Part shown: positions 8,201 through 17,300 of the stretch, piece after piece
Layout of the letters: each line of letters opens with the position of its first letter
How positions within the stretch are numbered: the first letter of the stretch is position 1
Source of the DNA: Fidelibacterota bacterium
GTDB lineage: Bacteria; Marinisomatota; Marinisomatia; Marinisomatales; S15-B10
DNA length: 20,502 nucleotides
Assembly (NCBI GenBank): GCA_002715465.1
Contig: PAYY01000006.1
Location: 91,110 to 111,611, forward strand
Direction: 5' to 3'
Translations under genes and position numbers: made by a program
The notes under the pieces: model-generated
Told to the model about the DNA's origin: nothing
Databases searched by the model: none
The model's input: only the letters and a program-made list of their open reading frames with translations

Positions 8201-11200
8201 AATCAGGTGGAAGATTCCAGTAATAATGCAATAGCAGAAACCTGTATAACCTTTTCTACTGAAGACGTAGCTCCACCGTCTGTAACCATTTTACCTGGAG
8301 ATGGAGCAATTGCTGTAAAGAAGGATGTTGTAATTACGGTGAATTTTTCTGAGCCAGTTCGAAATATTGATGATACGGAATTAGATGACACCAATGTTGA
8401 TGCACTGATTACATTAAAAAAAGATGATGCCAATGGAAATGACATTATTTCTGATGCAAGCATAAAAATATCTAGAAAAAAGATTACGCTGGTTCCACAG
8501 AATGATTTTGGAAGTGAAGAGAAAGTTTATTTTTGCATTGATCCTGTGGAAGATTCCAGCAATAATGCAACGGTCAGAGAATGTGTAACTTTTACTACTG
8601 CTGATATTTCTGCCGCTTCCATTACTATTGACCCTTCTGATGGAACCACGGATGTCGCTGTGGATAAGATAATTACCATCACTTCCTCAGAGCCCCTACG
8701 GAACTTGGATGACAGCGCCCTTGATAATAATAATATAGATAGATACATCTTATTGAAAGAGAACAGTTCAAGTGGTACGGATATTTCTTTTGATGCAACT
8801 ATTGATGCCGGACTAGCGCTCGATTTTGATGGTGTTGATGACTATGTTGATATCAATAATATAGCCGATGACATGGCCGGTTTGACCAATTGGGCCGTGT
8901 CCTTTTGGGCAAAGCCAACAAAGGCGTCATTTCCAGAGAATGATGGGTATTTATTAGCCAATAATTGTGATAATGGTTCTACAAATTGTAATAAAATCCT
9001 GTTTGGTATATCCAAGGCCACTGGAATTGTTACTGTATATGAAGAACCAGGGGGAGTTACGATAGCAGGATCTGCAACAAATGATGGAAATTGGAATCAT
9101 ATTGTTTATTCCAGAACAGGTACGACCGGGGTCTTATATCTGAATGGAAGTGCTGACGGGACACATACTCCCGCTCATGCTGATTTTGTCGCCAGTGATA
9201 AATGGTCATTAGGCCATGAGTGGGATGGTACTACAGTTACGAATGAGTTCGTTGGTTCAATGGATGAAGTGGCAGTCTGGAATGATGCTCTTGCAACTAA
9301 TGAGGTTACGGCTCTTTACAATTCAGGAGTAGCACTGGATGCGACAACCAACTCCGGAGATTATACATCATCAGCAAATCTTGTTGGTTACTGGAGAATG
9401 CAAGATGGTAGCGGAACTACAGTAACAGATCTTTCAGGAAACTCTAATGATGGTACCATTGCTGGAAATCCTTCATGGACAACGACATCTTCAATTGTTT
9501 CTGTTAATCCCACCAGTAACCTTCTAAGTGAACAGACAGTTTATGTGGATATTTGCTGTGTGGAGGATGAAGATGGCAACTTAATTGCGACAACAAGTTC
9601 TACCTTTACAACAGCTGACGTAGATCCACCAACAGTTAGTTTTGATCCTGCAGATGGGGAAACTGATGTATTAGTTGACAAGGAAATCACACTTACTTTC
9701 AGTGAGCCTATTCGAAACATTGATAACAGCGATATAACTAACAATAATGTAGAGGCTCTTATTGCTCTTAAGGATACCGATGCAAATGGTTCAAATATTA
9801 ATTTGAGTAGTGTTGAAATCAACAATGCGAAAACAGTTATAACAATCCAAGCCGCGGCTGATTTTTCAAGCGAGCAAAAGGTCTATGTTGCAATTTTAGA
9901 TAAAGTTGTTGAAGATGATGCCAATAATGCTATTGATCTAACTTCAGCAATTTTTACCATTGAAGATAAAGAGCCTCCTTCAATTACCTTTTTTCCTGTA
10001 GATGGAGCGACAGGTGTTCCAATTAATACTATACCATCAATGACATTTAGTGAGCCAATTCTTTCAACCAATGGGCAAACTCTTCAAAATGCAGATCTTG
10101 CTGCGCTAATTACATTTAAAGAGACAGATGCAAGTGGTACAAACATTGGAATTGGAACTATAGAAATAAATGCAGCTAAAAATGTGATTACAATAACAGC
10201 TGCAGCAAATTTTCCAAGTGAACAAGATGTCTACATGTGTATCGACCCAATTGAAGATAGTTTCGGTAATGAATCGATTCAGGAATGTGCTACGTTTAGA
10301 ACATCAGATGTTATTCTACCTGTAGTTACCTGGAATCCTCCGAATGGATCTATTGAAGTTGCTGTTTCAAAAACCATTTCCCTGGAATTTGATGAGCCCG
10401 TACGTTTAGTGAATAATGGCCAATTAACGAATGACAATGTAGATGCACTCATAACTCTTAATTATGATGATGCCAATGGTGAGGAGATTGCTTTCGATGC
10501 TACTATTAATGCTTCAAGCGATGTAATCAGTGTAGATCCAACTAATCCACTAGGAAGTGAAAAAACCATTTATGTGGCAATAGGGACAACCGTGGAAGAT
10601 GATCAAAACAACGCAATCCTTGCTTCAAGTTCTACTTTTATTACAACAGATTCTGAACCACCAGTGGTTGCTTTTTCGCCTTCTGATGGCTCAACTGAAA
10701 TTTCTATTGATAGTGAAATCGTACTAACATTCAGCGAACCGGTCAGATTAATTGATGGTACGGAGATAGATAGTTCTAACATCATTTCTCTAGTAACCTT
10801 AGAAAAATTTCAAAGCAACAATTCTAAGCCGAATTTTGGGGGTCAAGAAGTAACTATTCCCATTCCAAAAGGGCTTAGTAAATCAGTGTGGAATGAACTC
10901 TTTTCAGCTTCAATGGTATCTTTAGGCTTAGTTGAGTTTGATGCAAAAGTAAATGATGATAAAACTGTTGTTACTTTGACACCAAAAGTTGATCTCGAAA
11001 GTGAAAGGATTTATAAGGTTTCCATTGGCGCAACGGTTGAAGATAGTGGAGATAACCCCCTTGCACCTTCAAGTGCGTCTTTTACTACCGCCGATGAAGA
11101 ACCACCTATTGTTACATTTAATCCTGCTGATGGAGATACAGGAATTAGTGTGTCCACAGATATTACAATAACTTTTGATGAGGCTATTCGCTATCTTGAT

Positions 11201-14200
11201 GATTCTGAGGTTACTAGTGCTAATGCAAATACTATCATTGTCCTTAAAAAGAATGACTCATTAGGAGTTGATATAAGTTTTACTCCGCTTGTAAACATTC
11301 ATAAAACTGAGATTAAGCTTACGTTAGGATCTATATTACCTGTTGCTCAGAAAGTATATGTTGGAATAGGGCCTCAAGTTGAAGATGATGTGGACAATCC
11401 TATTGTAGCTTCAAGTGCTATTTTCACCACTGAAGAATCCCCTGAAATAAAGATATTGGGGCCAGCTATATCATATACTACGGAAGAAGGAGGTACAACT
11501 TCTTTTAGTTTAGTACTTGGTAAAGAGCCTACGGATGATGTTGTCCTTGGCATAAAGAGTCAGGATGAGACAGAAGGAATCACGTCCGTTTCAGGATTAA
11601 CCTTTAAGAGACAACTTTGGGATCAACCTTTAGATGTGGAAATAACTGGGCAAAATGATGAAATTGATGACGGTGATGTATCATATTTAATTGGATTGTT
11701 GGGGGTTGTATCAAATGATAGTCGCTACAATGGAATTGATCCAGATGATATTTTACTAACTAATATAGATGATTCTGATGAAGCTGGAATAACTGTATTG
11801 CCAAGAAGAGGTTTGGAAACTACAGAAAAAGCTGCAAAAGATTCATTCTCTATTCAACTTGAATCAGAACCAGTCTCTACTGTCAAGATTTCATTTGAAA
11901 TTGCAAAACCCAAAGAGGGTTCCATCTCTACAGATTCTCTTATTTTCAATGGGACGAACTGGAATATGCCTCAAACAGTTATTGTGACTGGTCTCAATGA
12001 CTCTATTGTTGATGGAGATAGAACATATAAGATTATTACTAAGAAACCAGTTTCTGAGGATTCTATATATGCTCAAATAAATCCAAAGGATGTTATTGTC
12101 ACTAATCGTGCAAGAGAACCTATCTTAATGGTTAAAACTGATTCGTTAGACTATGGTAGGGTCCCCCGTGATGCTTTTAATGTTCAATCTTTTGAAATTG
12201 TAAATATTGGTACGGATACACTACATGTTTCAGAAGGAAGTATTAACTCTACAGCATTTATTCCAAATGAAACTGAATTCGTAGTTGCTCCAAAAGATAC
12301 TTTTACTATTTTTATTCAATTTATTCCAGATGATGCTGGTATTTACAATGAGCAATTCACAGCCAAGCATGATGACACCAGTATAGGAGATCTAATTGTT
12401 GAATTAATGGGAGAAGCTTTCAAGCCTACTATTGCCACAACGGACACAGTTATTGATTTCGGCAGGGTTTTTGTCTTTTTTGATGAACAGCGACGTATCC
12501 CTATATTTAATTCAGGCAACAGTGATCTTCGTATAGATTCTCTTTTTGTTACGGGAAAACAGTTTTCTATACCTCCCATAGAGTCCTTTTATATTGAACC
12601 AAGTGATACAGTCATTATTCCTTTAATCTTTTCTTCTCAAGATACTGGAAAGGCAAAAGGAAACATGAGAATTTTCTCTAATGACCAGGATAATCCTAGG
12701 CTTGACCTTCCAATTCTTGCCACTATCCTTCCGCCTGATACATTGGGACCAGAAATAAGTAATATTAATATCACACCTGGGGATGTACTCCTACGTCAAT
12801 TCATTACAATTAGCTCCGATATTGGTGATGCTAATAGGGTTGATGATGCTGTTCTTTATTTTGTTAAGGGAGGAGACTCAGAATTTGAATCTTATTCATT
12901 AGAAACTGACGATAGCTTGACGTACAATTTTGTTTCTGGTGCGGCCGAAGTTACTTTAAAAGGAGTTGCGTTTTATGTCATTGCTACTGATGAGCGAGGT
13001 AATATTTCAGTTAGCGATACAATTTCACCTTCTGTTAATTTTAAGGGTGGATCATTGAATACCGCAATTAACGAAAGTGTATACTCTAATGGTATACCAA
13101 AAAAACTTTGGAGACTTATATCTGTACCTGCTGGACTTGATGATCCAGACATTGTTAATACTTTTGGTGATGAACTTAAGGGAAAACCTAATACACGTAA
13201 ATGGCGTATGTTCGAACGAGATGTTACTTCTGGTGGCTCTGATTGGATAAAACCAGATGCTATAGAAGCGGGGGCAGGTTACTGGATAATTCAAGCTGTT
13301 GAGAAACAACCTCAGTTGTCTACGGGATCTGGTAAAACTATTCCTCTGACAGGTTTTGACATTACTCTTCAGCCAGGTTGGAACATGATAGGATCTCCCT
13401 ATGCATTTCCAGTAAAAACTACTTTTGATGCAAATTCTGTATATGGACCCCTATCATATGGTTTTGATGGAGAAGGATGGAGTGAATCTGATTCATTGAA
13501 ACCTTGGGCAGGTTATATTGTATATAATAGAAAAAATGAGGCTGTGGACATAAATATTGATCCATTGGCTAAAACTCCTGAAGTCTTACAAAATAGAACG
13601 CTTGCTCGCTCAATTAAATCTGATGAATGGAGACTTCGCTTAAGTGCCAAAGGTAAAAAGTATATGGACGTAGAGAATTTCATCGGAAGAACTACCTTGG
13701 CAGAAGAGACTTTAGATAAGTATGATGTTCCCGAGCCACCTTATGTTGAGAATTATATTTCTCTGGTTTTAGAAACAGAGGATTTATTTGGTAAATCTCA
13801 ACACATGACTTCAGATATTAGATCTAGTTTTAACCGTAATGGTATTTGGGATGTTCTCCTAAATGTTAAAGGGGAAAAACATCCTATTGAATTTTCTTAT
13901 GATTTAACTGGCTCATTCCCAAAAGAGGATCATATGCTTTTGCTTGATATGAATACTAGGAAGCAGTATAATCTTCTCGATTATGAAGAATTTCAAATAT
14001 CAGACTATACGGAAAAGTTCCCTTATAAGTTTAAGGTCTTTAGTGGCTCTCCTGAATTTGTGGCTTTAGCAATTGAAGATGCCTTATCCTTGCTACCAGA
14101 TGATTTTTCCCTTCGCCAGAATTATCCAAATCCCTTTAACCCATCGACGACTATTGAGTTCACACTTCCTAAGCCAACAGATGTATCCTTAGTTGTCTAT

Positions 14201-14377
14201 AATCTTATGGGTCAACAAGTACGTACTTTAAAAAGAGGAATGATGGATACTGGTCATCATAGTATGATTTGGCATGGCAAGGATGATCATGGAAAGCTAC
14301 TAAGTTCTGGTGTATACCTAGTCCGACTACAATCAAAGGCTTTTGTTTCTTCACGTAAGATGTTAATGTTAAAATAG
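5258..14377 (+). CDS. Giant T9SS-type multidomain surface protein (VCBS, Big_5, LamG, Calx-beta-like, ASH repeats)
   Basis: A 3039-residue protein. I start it at ATG 5258, one base after the previous stop, because that puts a signal peptide (LGVLIVFPLYTSA) first; a GTG at 5201 in the same frame would add 19 residues overlapping the upstream gene. In order: VCBS/FG-GAP repeats with DxDGDGDxD-type Ca loops (about 28-378); two Ig-like repeats with DGTYGxG (383-773), the second containing an inserted beta-rich domain (544-683); nine Big_5 repeats (775-2061), the fourth carrying an inserted LamG domain (about 1186-1408); two Calx-beta-like repeats (2062-2285); two ASH/Hydin-like domains (2286-2493); an Ig-like stretch and a paired WRLISVP / GWNMIGSP module (2494-2778); and a FlgD-like T9SS sorting tail (about 2945-3039, NYPNPFNP to MLMLK). 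No catalytic domain is visible. A calcium-dependent adhesin or matrix protein is likely (inference). Confidence 0.93.
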   Translation: MIIAPKIRTIALGVLIVFPLYTSAQFKYEKRDIDTDDVYDLIVEDIDGNSTIDIVTANNNMIQWYKNDGAGNFTIFTVSNSVQGVRSVHNADINSDGRMDILSASQNDDKIAWHENMGGDPVTWTTRTISTSADGANSVYALDMDGDGDLDVFSSSPNDGKVSWYENTTGNGSVWTNHTVISGTSADKNITAAKITNDNLVDIISTGVDFIVFEKGSSGPEDFTTHIIGTQGQDYFSKQLFGIDFDLDGDIDFLSGYNYRRISIWENNGFPGTAFTRYDIQNFNPDNQGFYPQAVYPVDIDKDNDMDIITASYHTSGTVVQLIHKGGYNFDAVTIYDTKKNSPYFQAIMAADFDGDNDIDIVLGSRRFSPELFWLESSPNNTAVTVEFVTSVQGDGTYGQGDILPIEVHFSSYPLDVTGTPALTLNIGGTNKTINRHSLKDSIMTFHYTVEAGHNAAALDIASTTSLTGNIKNFNLDADLALPIPGDPNSLAGRKTLIVDTEAPVVNSVSSTKADGIYGPGEVIPITVEFDDIVTAMGPLTLDANWTTNSSHIGGTNQWQSFTAENNGKIRKIEIELQSPLGNNQSNSRAASATLKIYQGEGNAGSEIHSQPITLLNKDNSWKTFHLSTPVTITAGQQYTWEIHTPVSERSWLRYFNSNAYSGGRSSSSPNREYLFRIYVEETGPDLKLTLETGTNDAVVDYTSGTGTNTFTFNYTVAADHESADLDYEQTSSLVLISGIVKDAGENSVVSPIDLPSPGTANSLGGNKNIQLDTEPPTITFDPTDSSTEVLQGKSVTLTFSDNVRKLDDGPLDNANVDAMIELKKNDANGVDAATGIDATWDAANNRITIAHDDFASEEVVYAALKANTIEDLFNNPIPAENITFTVEDAMAPIVVFSPSDGATAVTLSTSLKITFSEPVRNIDDSALDDTNVDARIILKKDDTNGADLSFDATINASKDTIIVNPDIDFEGEQDIYACIDNQVEDSSNNAIAETCITFSTEDVAPPSVTILPGDGAIAVKKDVVITVNFSEPVRNIDDTELDDTNVDALITLKKDDANGNDIISDASIKISRKKITLVPQNDFGSEEKVYFCIDPVEDSSNNATVRECVTFTTADISAASITIDPSDGTTDVAVDKIITITSSEPLRNLDDSALDNNNIDRYILLKENSSSGTDISFDATIDAGLALDFDGVDDYVDINNIADDMAGLTNWAVSFWAKPTKASFPENDGYLLANNCDNGSTNCNKILFGISKATGIVTVYEEPGGVTIAGSATNDGNWNHIVYSRTGTTGVLYLNGSADGTHTPAHADFVASDKWSLGHEWDGTTVTNEFVGSMDEVAVWNDALATNEVTALYNSGVALDATTNSGDYTSSANLVGYWRMQDGSGTTVTDLSGNSNDGTIAGNPSWTTTSSIVSVNPTSNLLSEQTVYVDICCVEDEDGNLIATTSSTFTTADVDPPTVSFDPADGETDVLVDKEITLTFSEPIRNIDNSDITNNNVEALIALKDTDANGSNINLSSVEINNAKTVITIQAAADFSSEQKVYVAILDKVVEDDANNAIDLTSAIFTIEDKEPPSITFFPVDGATGVPINTIPSMTFSEPILSTNGQTLQNADLAALITFKETDASGTNIGIGTIEINAAKNVITITAAANFPSEQDVYMCIDPIEDSFGNESIQECATFRTSDVILPVVTWNPPNGSIEVAVSKTISLEFDEPVRLVNNGQLTNDNVDALITLNYDDANGEEIAFDATINASSDVISVDPTNPLGSEKTIYVAIGTTVEDDQNNAILASSSTFITTDSEPPVVAFSPSDGSTEISIDSEIVLTFSEPVRLIDGTEIDSSNIISLVTLEKFQSNNSKPNFGGQEVTIPIPKGLSKSVWNELFSASMVSLGLVEFDAKVNDDKTVVTLTPKVDLESERIYKVSIGATVEDSGDNPLAPSSASFTTADEEPPIVTFNPADGDTGISVSTDITITFDEAIRYLDDSEVTSANANTIIVLKKNDSLGVDISFTPLVNIHKTEIKLTLGSILPVAQKVYVGIGPQVEDDVDNPIVASSAIFTTEESPEIKILGPAISYTTEEGGTTSFSLVLGKEPTDDVVLGIKSQDETEGITSVSGLTFKRQLWDQPLDVEITGQNDEIDDGDVSYLIGLLGVVSNDSRYNGIDPDDILLTNIDDSDEAGITVLPRRGLETTEKAAKDSFSIQLESEPVSTVKISFEIAKPKEGSISTDSLIFNGTNWNMPQTVIVTGLNDSIVDGDRTYKIITKKPVSEDSIYAQINPKDVIVTNRAREPILMVKTDSLDYGRVPRDAFNVQSFEIVNIGTDTLHVSEGSINSTAFIPNETEFVVAPKDTFTIFIQFIPDDAGIYNEQFTAKHDDTSIGDLIVELMGEAFKPTIATTDTVIDFGRVFVFFDEQRRIPIFNSGNSDLRIDSLFVTGKQFSIPPIESFYIEPSDTVIIPLIFSSQDTGKAKGNMRIFSNDQDNPRLDLPILATILPPDTLGPEISNINITPGDVLLRQFITISSDIGDANRVDDAVLYFVKGGDSEFESYSLETDDSLTYNFVSGAAEVTLKGVAFYVIATDERGNISVSDTISPSVNFKGGSLNTAINESVYSNGIPKKLWRLISVPAGLDDPDIVNTFGDELKGKPNTRKWRMFERDVTSGGSDWIKPDAIEAGAGYWIIQAVEKQPQLSTGSGKTIPLTGFDITLQPGWNMIGSPYAFPVKTTFDANSVYGPLSYGFDGEGWSESDSLKPWAGYIVYNRKNEAVDINIDPLAKTPEVLQNRTLARSIKSDEWRLRLSAKGKKYMDVENFIGRTTLAEETLDKYDVPEPPYVENYISLVLETEDLFGKSQHMTSDIRSSFNRNGIWDVLLNVKGEKHPIEFSYDLTGSFPKEDHMLLLDMNTRKQYNLLDYEEFQISDYTEKFPYKFKVFSGSPEFVALAIEDALSLLPDDFSLRQNYPNPFNPSTTIEFTLPKPTDVSLVVYNLMGQQVRTLKRGMMDTGHHSMIWHGKDDHGKLLSSGVYLVRLQSKAFVSSRKMLMLK
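8001..8032 (+). repeat. Copy A of a 32-bp perfect direct repeat (Big_5 unit 2)
   Basis: The 32 bases starting TTTTTCTGAGCCAGTTCGAA recur exactly at 8344-8375, 343 bp downstream. They encode FSEPVRNIDD. The surrounding units 2 and 3 also share near-identical DNA around the VEDSSNNA segment (from about 8209 and 8544), pointing to a recent duplication or gene conversion. Confidence 0.9.
8344..8375 (+). repeat. Copy B of the 32-bp perfect direct repeat (Big_5 unit 3)
   Basis: Identical over 32 bases to 8001-8032 and in the same reading frame, so the 343-bp spacing is close to one full Big_5 unit. Such a pair could recombine to gain or lose a repeat. Confidence 0.9.
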
Positions 14378-14381
14378 TCTA

Positions 14382-17300
14382 ATGTTTAGTAGACCATCAA
14401 TACCTTCTTTAGCATTATCCATAGCAATTTTAGCTTTGGTATTTTTCTTTATACAAAAGAATAATGAGAATCCAAGTTTACCAAAGACGAATCCCATAGC
14501 CCGTGTAGAATACGAGTTGCTACGAACGAAAAGTCCTTTATCAGGAGTGGTGCCAACAAACATGCGCCAAAGGGAATTAGCATTTGCCCGAACTCTACCA
14601 ACTCGCGAAGAGATTAATGCAAAGAGACGTTATCGTGGGAAATCACCTGCTACGCTTAACTGGAAAAGTCGAGGTCCTTATAATGTAGGCGGAAGGACAA
14701 GGGCATTGGCTATAGATGTTTCTAATGAAAGTACAGTTTTGGCAGGGGGTGCTTCTGGTGGAATGTGGAGGTCTACTGACGAAGGTAACACATGGACTCT
14801 TACAACAAGATTAGAAGATATTCAAAGTGTTACAAGTATTGCTCAAGACACTCGTGTTGGCGAACAAAGCACATGGTACTATGGAACAGGAGAATATGAT
14901 GGTGCTTCAGCTGGGACTTGGTGGGGAAAAAATCCTTACAAGGGCGATGGACTTTTCAAGTCAACAGATGGGGGCGTGAGCTGGTCAATACTTCCTTCTA
15001 CCTCAACAGCTTCCTATCATATATGGAACAATGATTTTAATCATGTACATCGCCTTAAAGTGAGCCCGACAAACGGTTATCTATACGCAGCCACAGCCAG
15101 AGAAGGAAAACTTAAATTGAGTAAAGATGGTGGTTCAACTTGGACAGATGTTCTTAAGGCTACTGATATTAACCCATCATATGTAGATGTTGATATAAGT
15201 TCAGATGGAACAGTCTATGCTATTGTTGGGGGAGATTGGAGTAATGGAAATAAAAGTAACAAGTCAGGAATTTTTAGATCCACAGATGATGGATCAACCT
15301 GGACTGATATTACTCCCGGTAGCTTTCCCGCTAATTTCCAGAGGGTTCTTCTTGATATTTCTGAGTCTAATAATAATGTTGTCTATTTCTTTTTCGAAAA
15401 GTCTTATTATCCACCAAATAAATGGTATCTTTGGAAATATACCTATGTTTCTGGAGATGGATCAGGTTCCGGTGGAAATTGGGTAGATCTAACTTCTAAT
15501 ATACCGGTACAAAATAAGTACACTAGTTCCCAAAGAGGGTATAACATGCTTCTCGCTGTGAAGCCAGATAATGAAAACCATGTTATTCTTGGAGGTACAA
15601 ATTTGTTTTTTTCTAATGATGGTTTTACATCAACTAGTTATAAACATATAGGAGGATATCAGTCTTTGACCGGTTGGGGGAATTATTCTAACCATCATGC
15701 TGATCAGCATTCAGCTGTATTCTTACCTTCTGATCCAAAAGTAGTGATTTCTGGACATGATGGAGGCTTATCCAGAACAGAAGATATAACCGCAAATCAA
15801 GTTAACTGGCAAAATATAGATAGGGGTTATGTTACGTCTCAATTTTACCATTTAGGCATTGATCGATCGGGTAGTAGGCCAGATTTCATTGTGGGAGGGC
15901 TTCAGGATAACAGTACATGGATGGTTAATTCGGCGAACTCCAATGCTGACTGGACAGATATTGGTAGTGGAGATGGTTCATATTCAGCTGTTGGTAATAA
16001 TGGATTGGCCATTGTTTCTTCTGCACAAAATGGCTGGACCTGGTTTCATGATTATGAGAACAATGATTTATGGAATAGACTTCAGATTGGAGGTGCTAGT
16101 GGAAATAATGGTGAAGCCTTTATTAACCCTCTAGCAATGGATCCTTCAAACTATAAAATACTCTATGTTTTAGGTGGCAACACTATTTGGAGAAACAATG
16201 ATATTACTGTGGGGGAATCTGAATATGAAAATCTGACCAACACGAATAAAGGTTCTCAGATTGCGAACTTTGGTATATCAACAACAAATCCTTCTAGTCT
16301 CTTATATTATGCCACCTCGGCTGGCGGGGTGTACAAACTTGCAGATGCAAATACTTCTACCGCATCACCATTAGATATAAGCCCAGCTTCTTTATCTGGT
16401 TGGGTTTCGAGTCTTGGAGTGAATCCTGAAAATGGGAATGAAGTCATTATGACAGTTTCCAATTATGAAGTAATTAGTATATGGTATACTTCTGATGGAG
16501 GAACCTCATGGAAAAATATTAGTGGAAACCTCGAGGAAAATGCTGATGGTAGTGGTAATGGACCTTCTGTCAGGTGGGGGTTGATCCTTCCATATAATAG
16601 TAGTAAGAATTATCTCGTTGCTACAAGCGTGGGAGTATATTCTACAGATACATTAGATGGTACTAATACGATTTGGGCTCTTGAAGGTAGCAATGCAATA
16701 GGTAATGTTGTTGTGGATGCTTTGGATGGAAGAACATCAGATGGTTTTGTTGTTGCGGCAACACATGGCCGCGGTGTTTTCAGTGCTTCATTTGCTAACC
16801 CAGGAGCTGATGTAACTCCTCCAATTGTTCAAACATTATCCCCAGTAGATAACGCGGTTGGCGTTGGTTCTTCAGATGATCTTATCATTACAATGGATGA
16901 GAACCTCTCAGCTGGTACTGGATCTATTACTATTTACAATTCTGATGAATCAGTGTTTGAACAAATTGATGTTGCAGGCTCAAAGGTGACGTTTTCTGAT
17001 GAGACAATAACTATTAATCCAGATGGAACATTCTCTTCTCCAGGGTCTTACTATGTCAACATAGCCGCCTCAGTTGTACAGGATGTAAGTGGTAATGCTT
17101 ATTCTGGTTTTGGAGATAAAACAACGTGGAATTTTTCCACAGTTGATGCTGTAGCACCGCAAGTGGCTACACTTGTGCCAGCTGATGATGGGACGGATAT
17201 TGCCTTAGACGTTTCTTTGGTCATGACTTTAGATGAAAACATCAGTATTGGATCCGGCAATATTGTTATTTACAAACCTGACGACACTGCTTTTGAAACT

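Larger units (their letters stand above)
7576..11440 (+). repeat. Array of nine Big_5 Ig-like repeats inside the giant gene
   Basis: Each unit of about 340 bp begins PPxVTFxPxDGxTxV, continues with FSEPVRxxDDxxLDxxNVDAxITLKKxDANG and closes with VYxxIxxxVEDxxNN ... FTTxD. Units start near 7580, 7926, 8269, 8612, 9626, 9969, 10311, 10657 and 11098. Unit 4 is enlarged by LamG (about 8812-9490). Unit 8 is enlarged by about 40 residues between its second and third conserved blocks. Related repeats occur in the candidate selenoprotein at the left edge and, in a more divergent form, in the 14382 gene. Confidence 0.88.

Noticed and set aside
7840..10785. Series of minus-strand ORFs of 60-120 codons across the Big_5 array
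   Set aside because: They recur with the repeat period and read alike (SSIFRTGSE), as expected for the antisense frame of a repeated coding sequence.
7576..11440. CRISPR-like or phase-variable short tandem repeats
   Set aside because: The repetition is in long protein-domain units with diverged DNA; there are no short identical repeats with unique spacers and no simple-sequence tracts.
14382..16800. Calling the propeller protein a sialidase or other glycoside hydrolase
   Set aside because: Asp-boxes alone are shared with many non-enzymatic propellers, and I could not identify a sialidase arginine triad or an FRIP motif.
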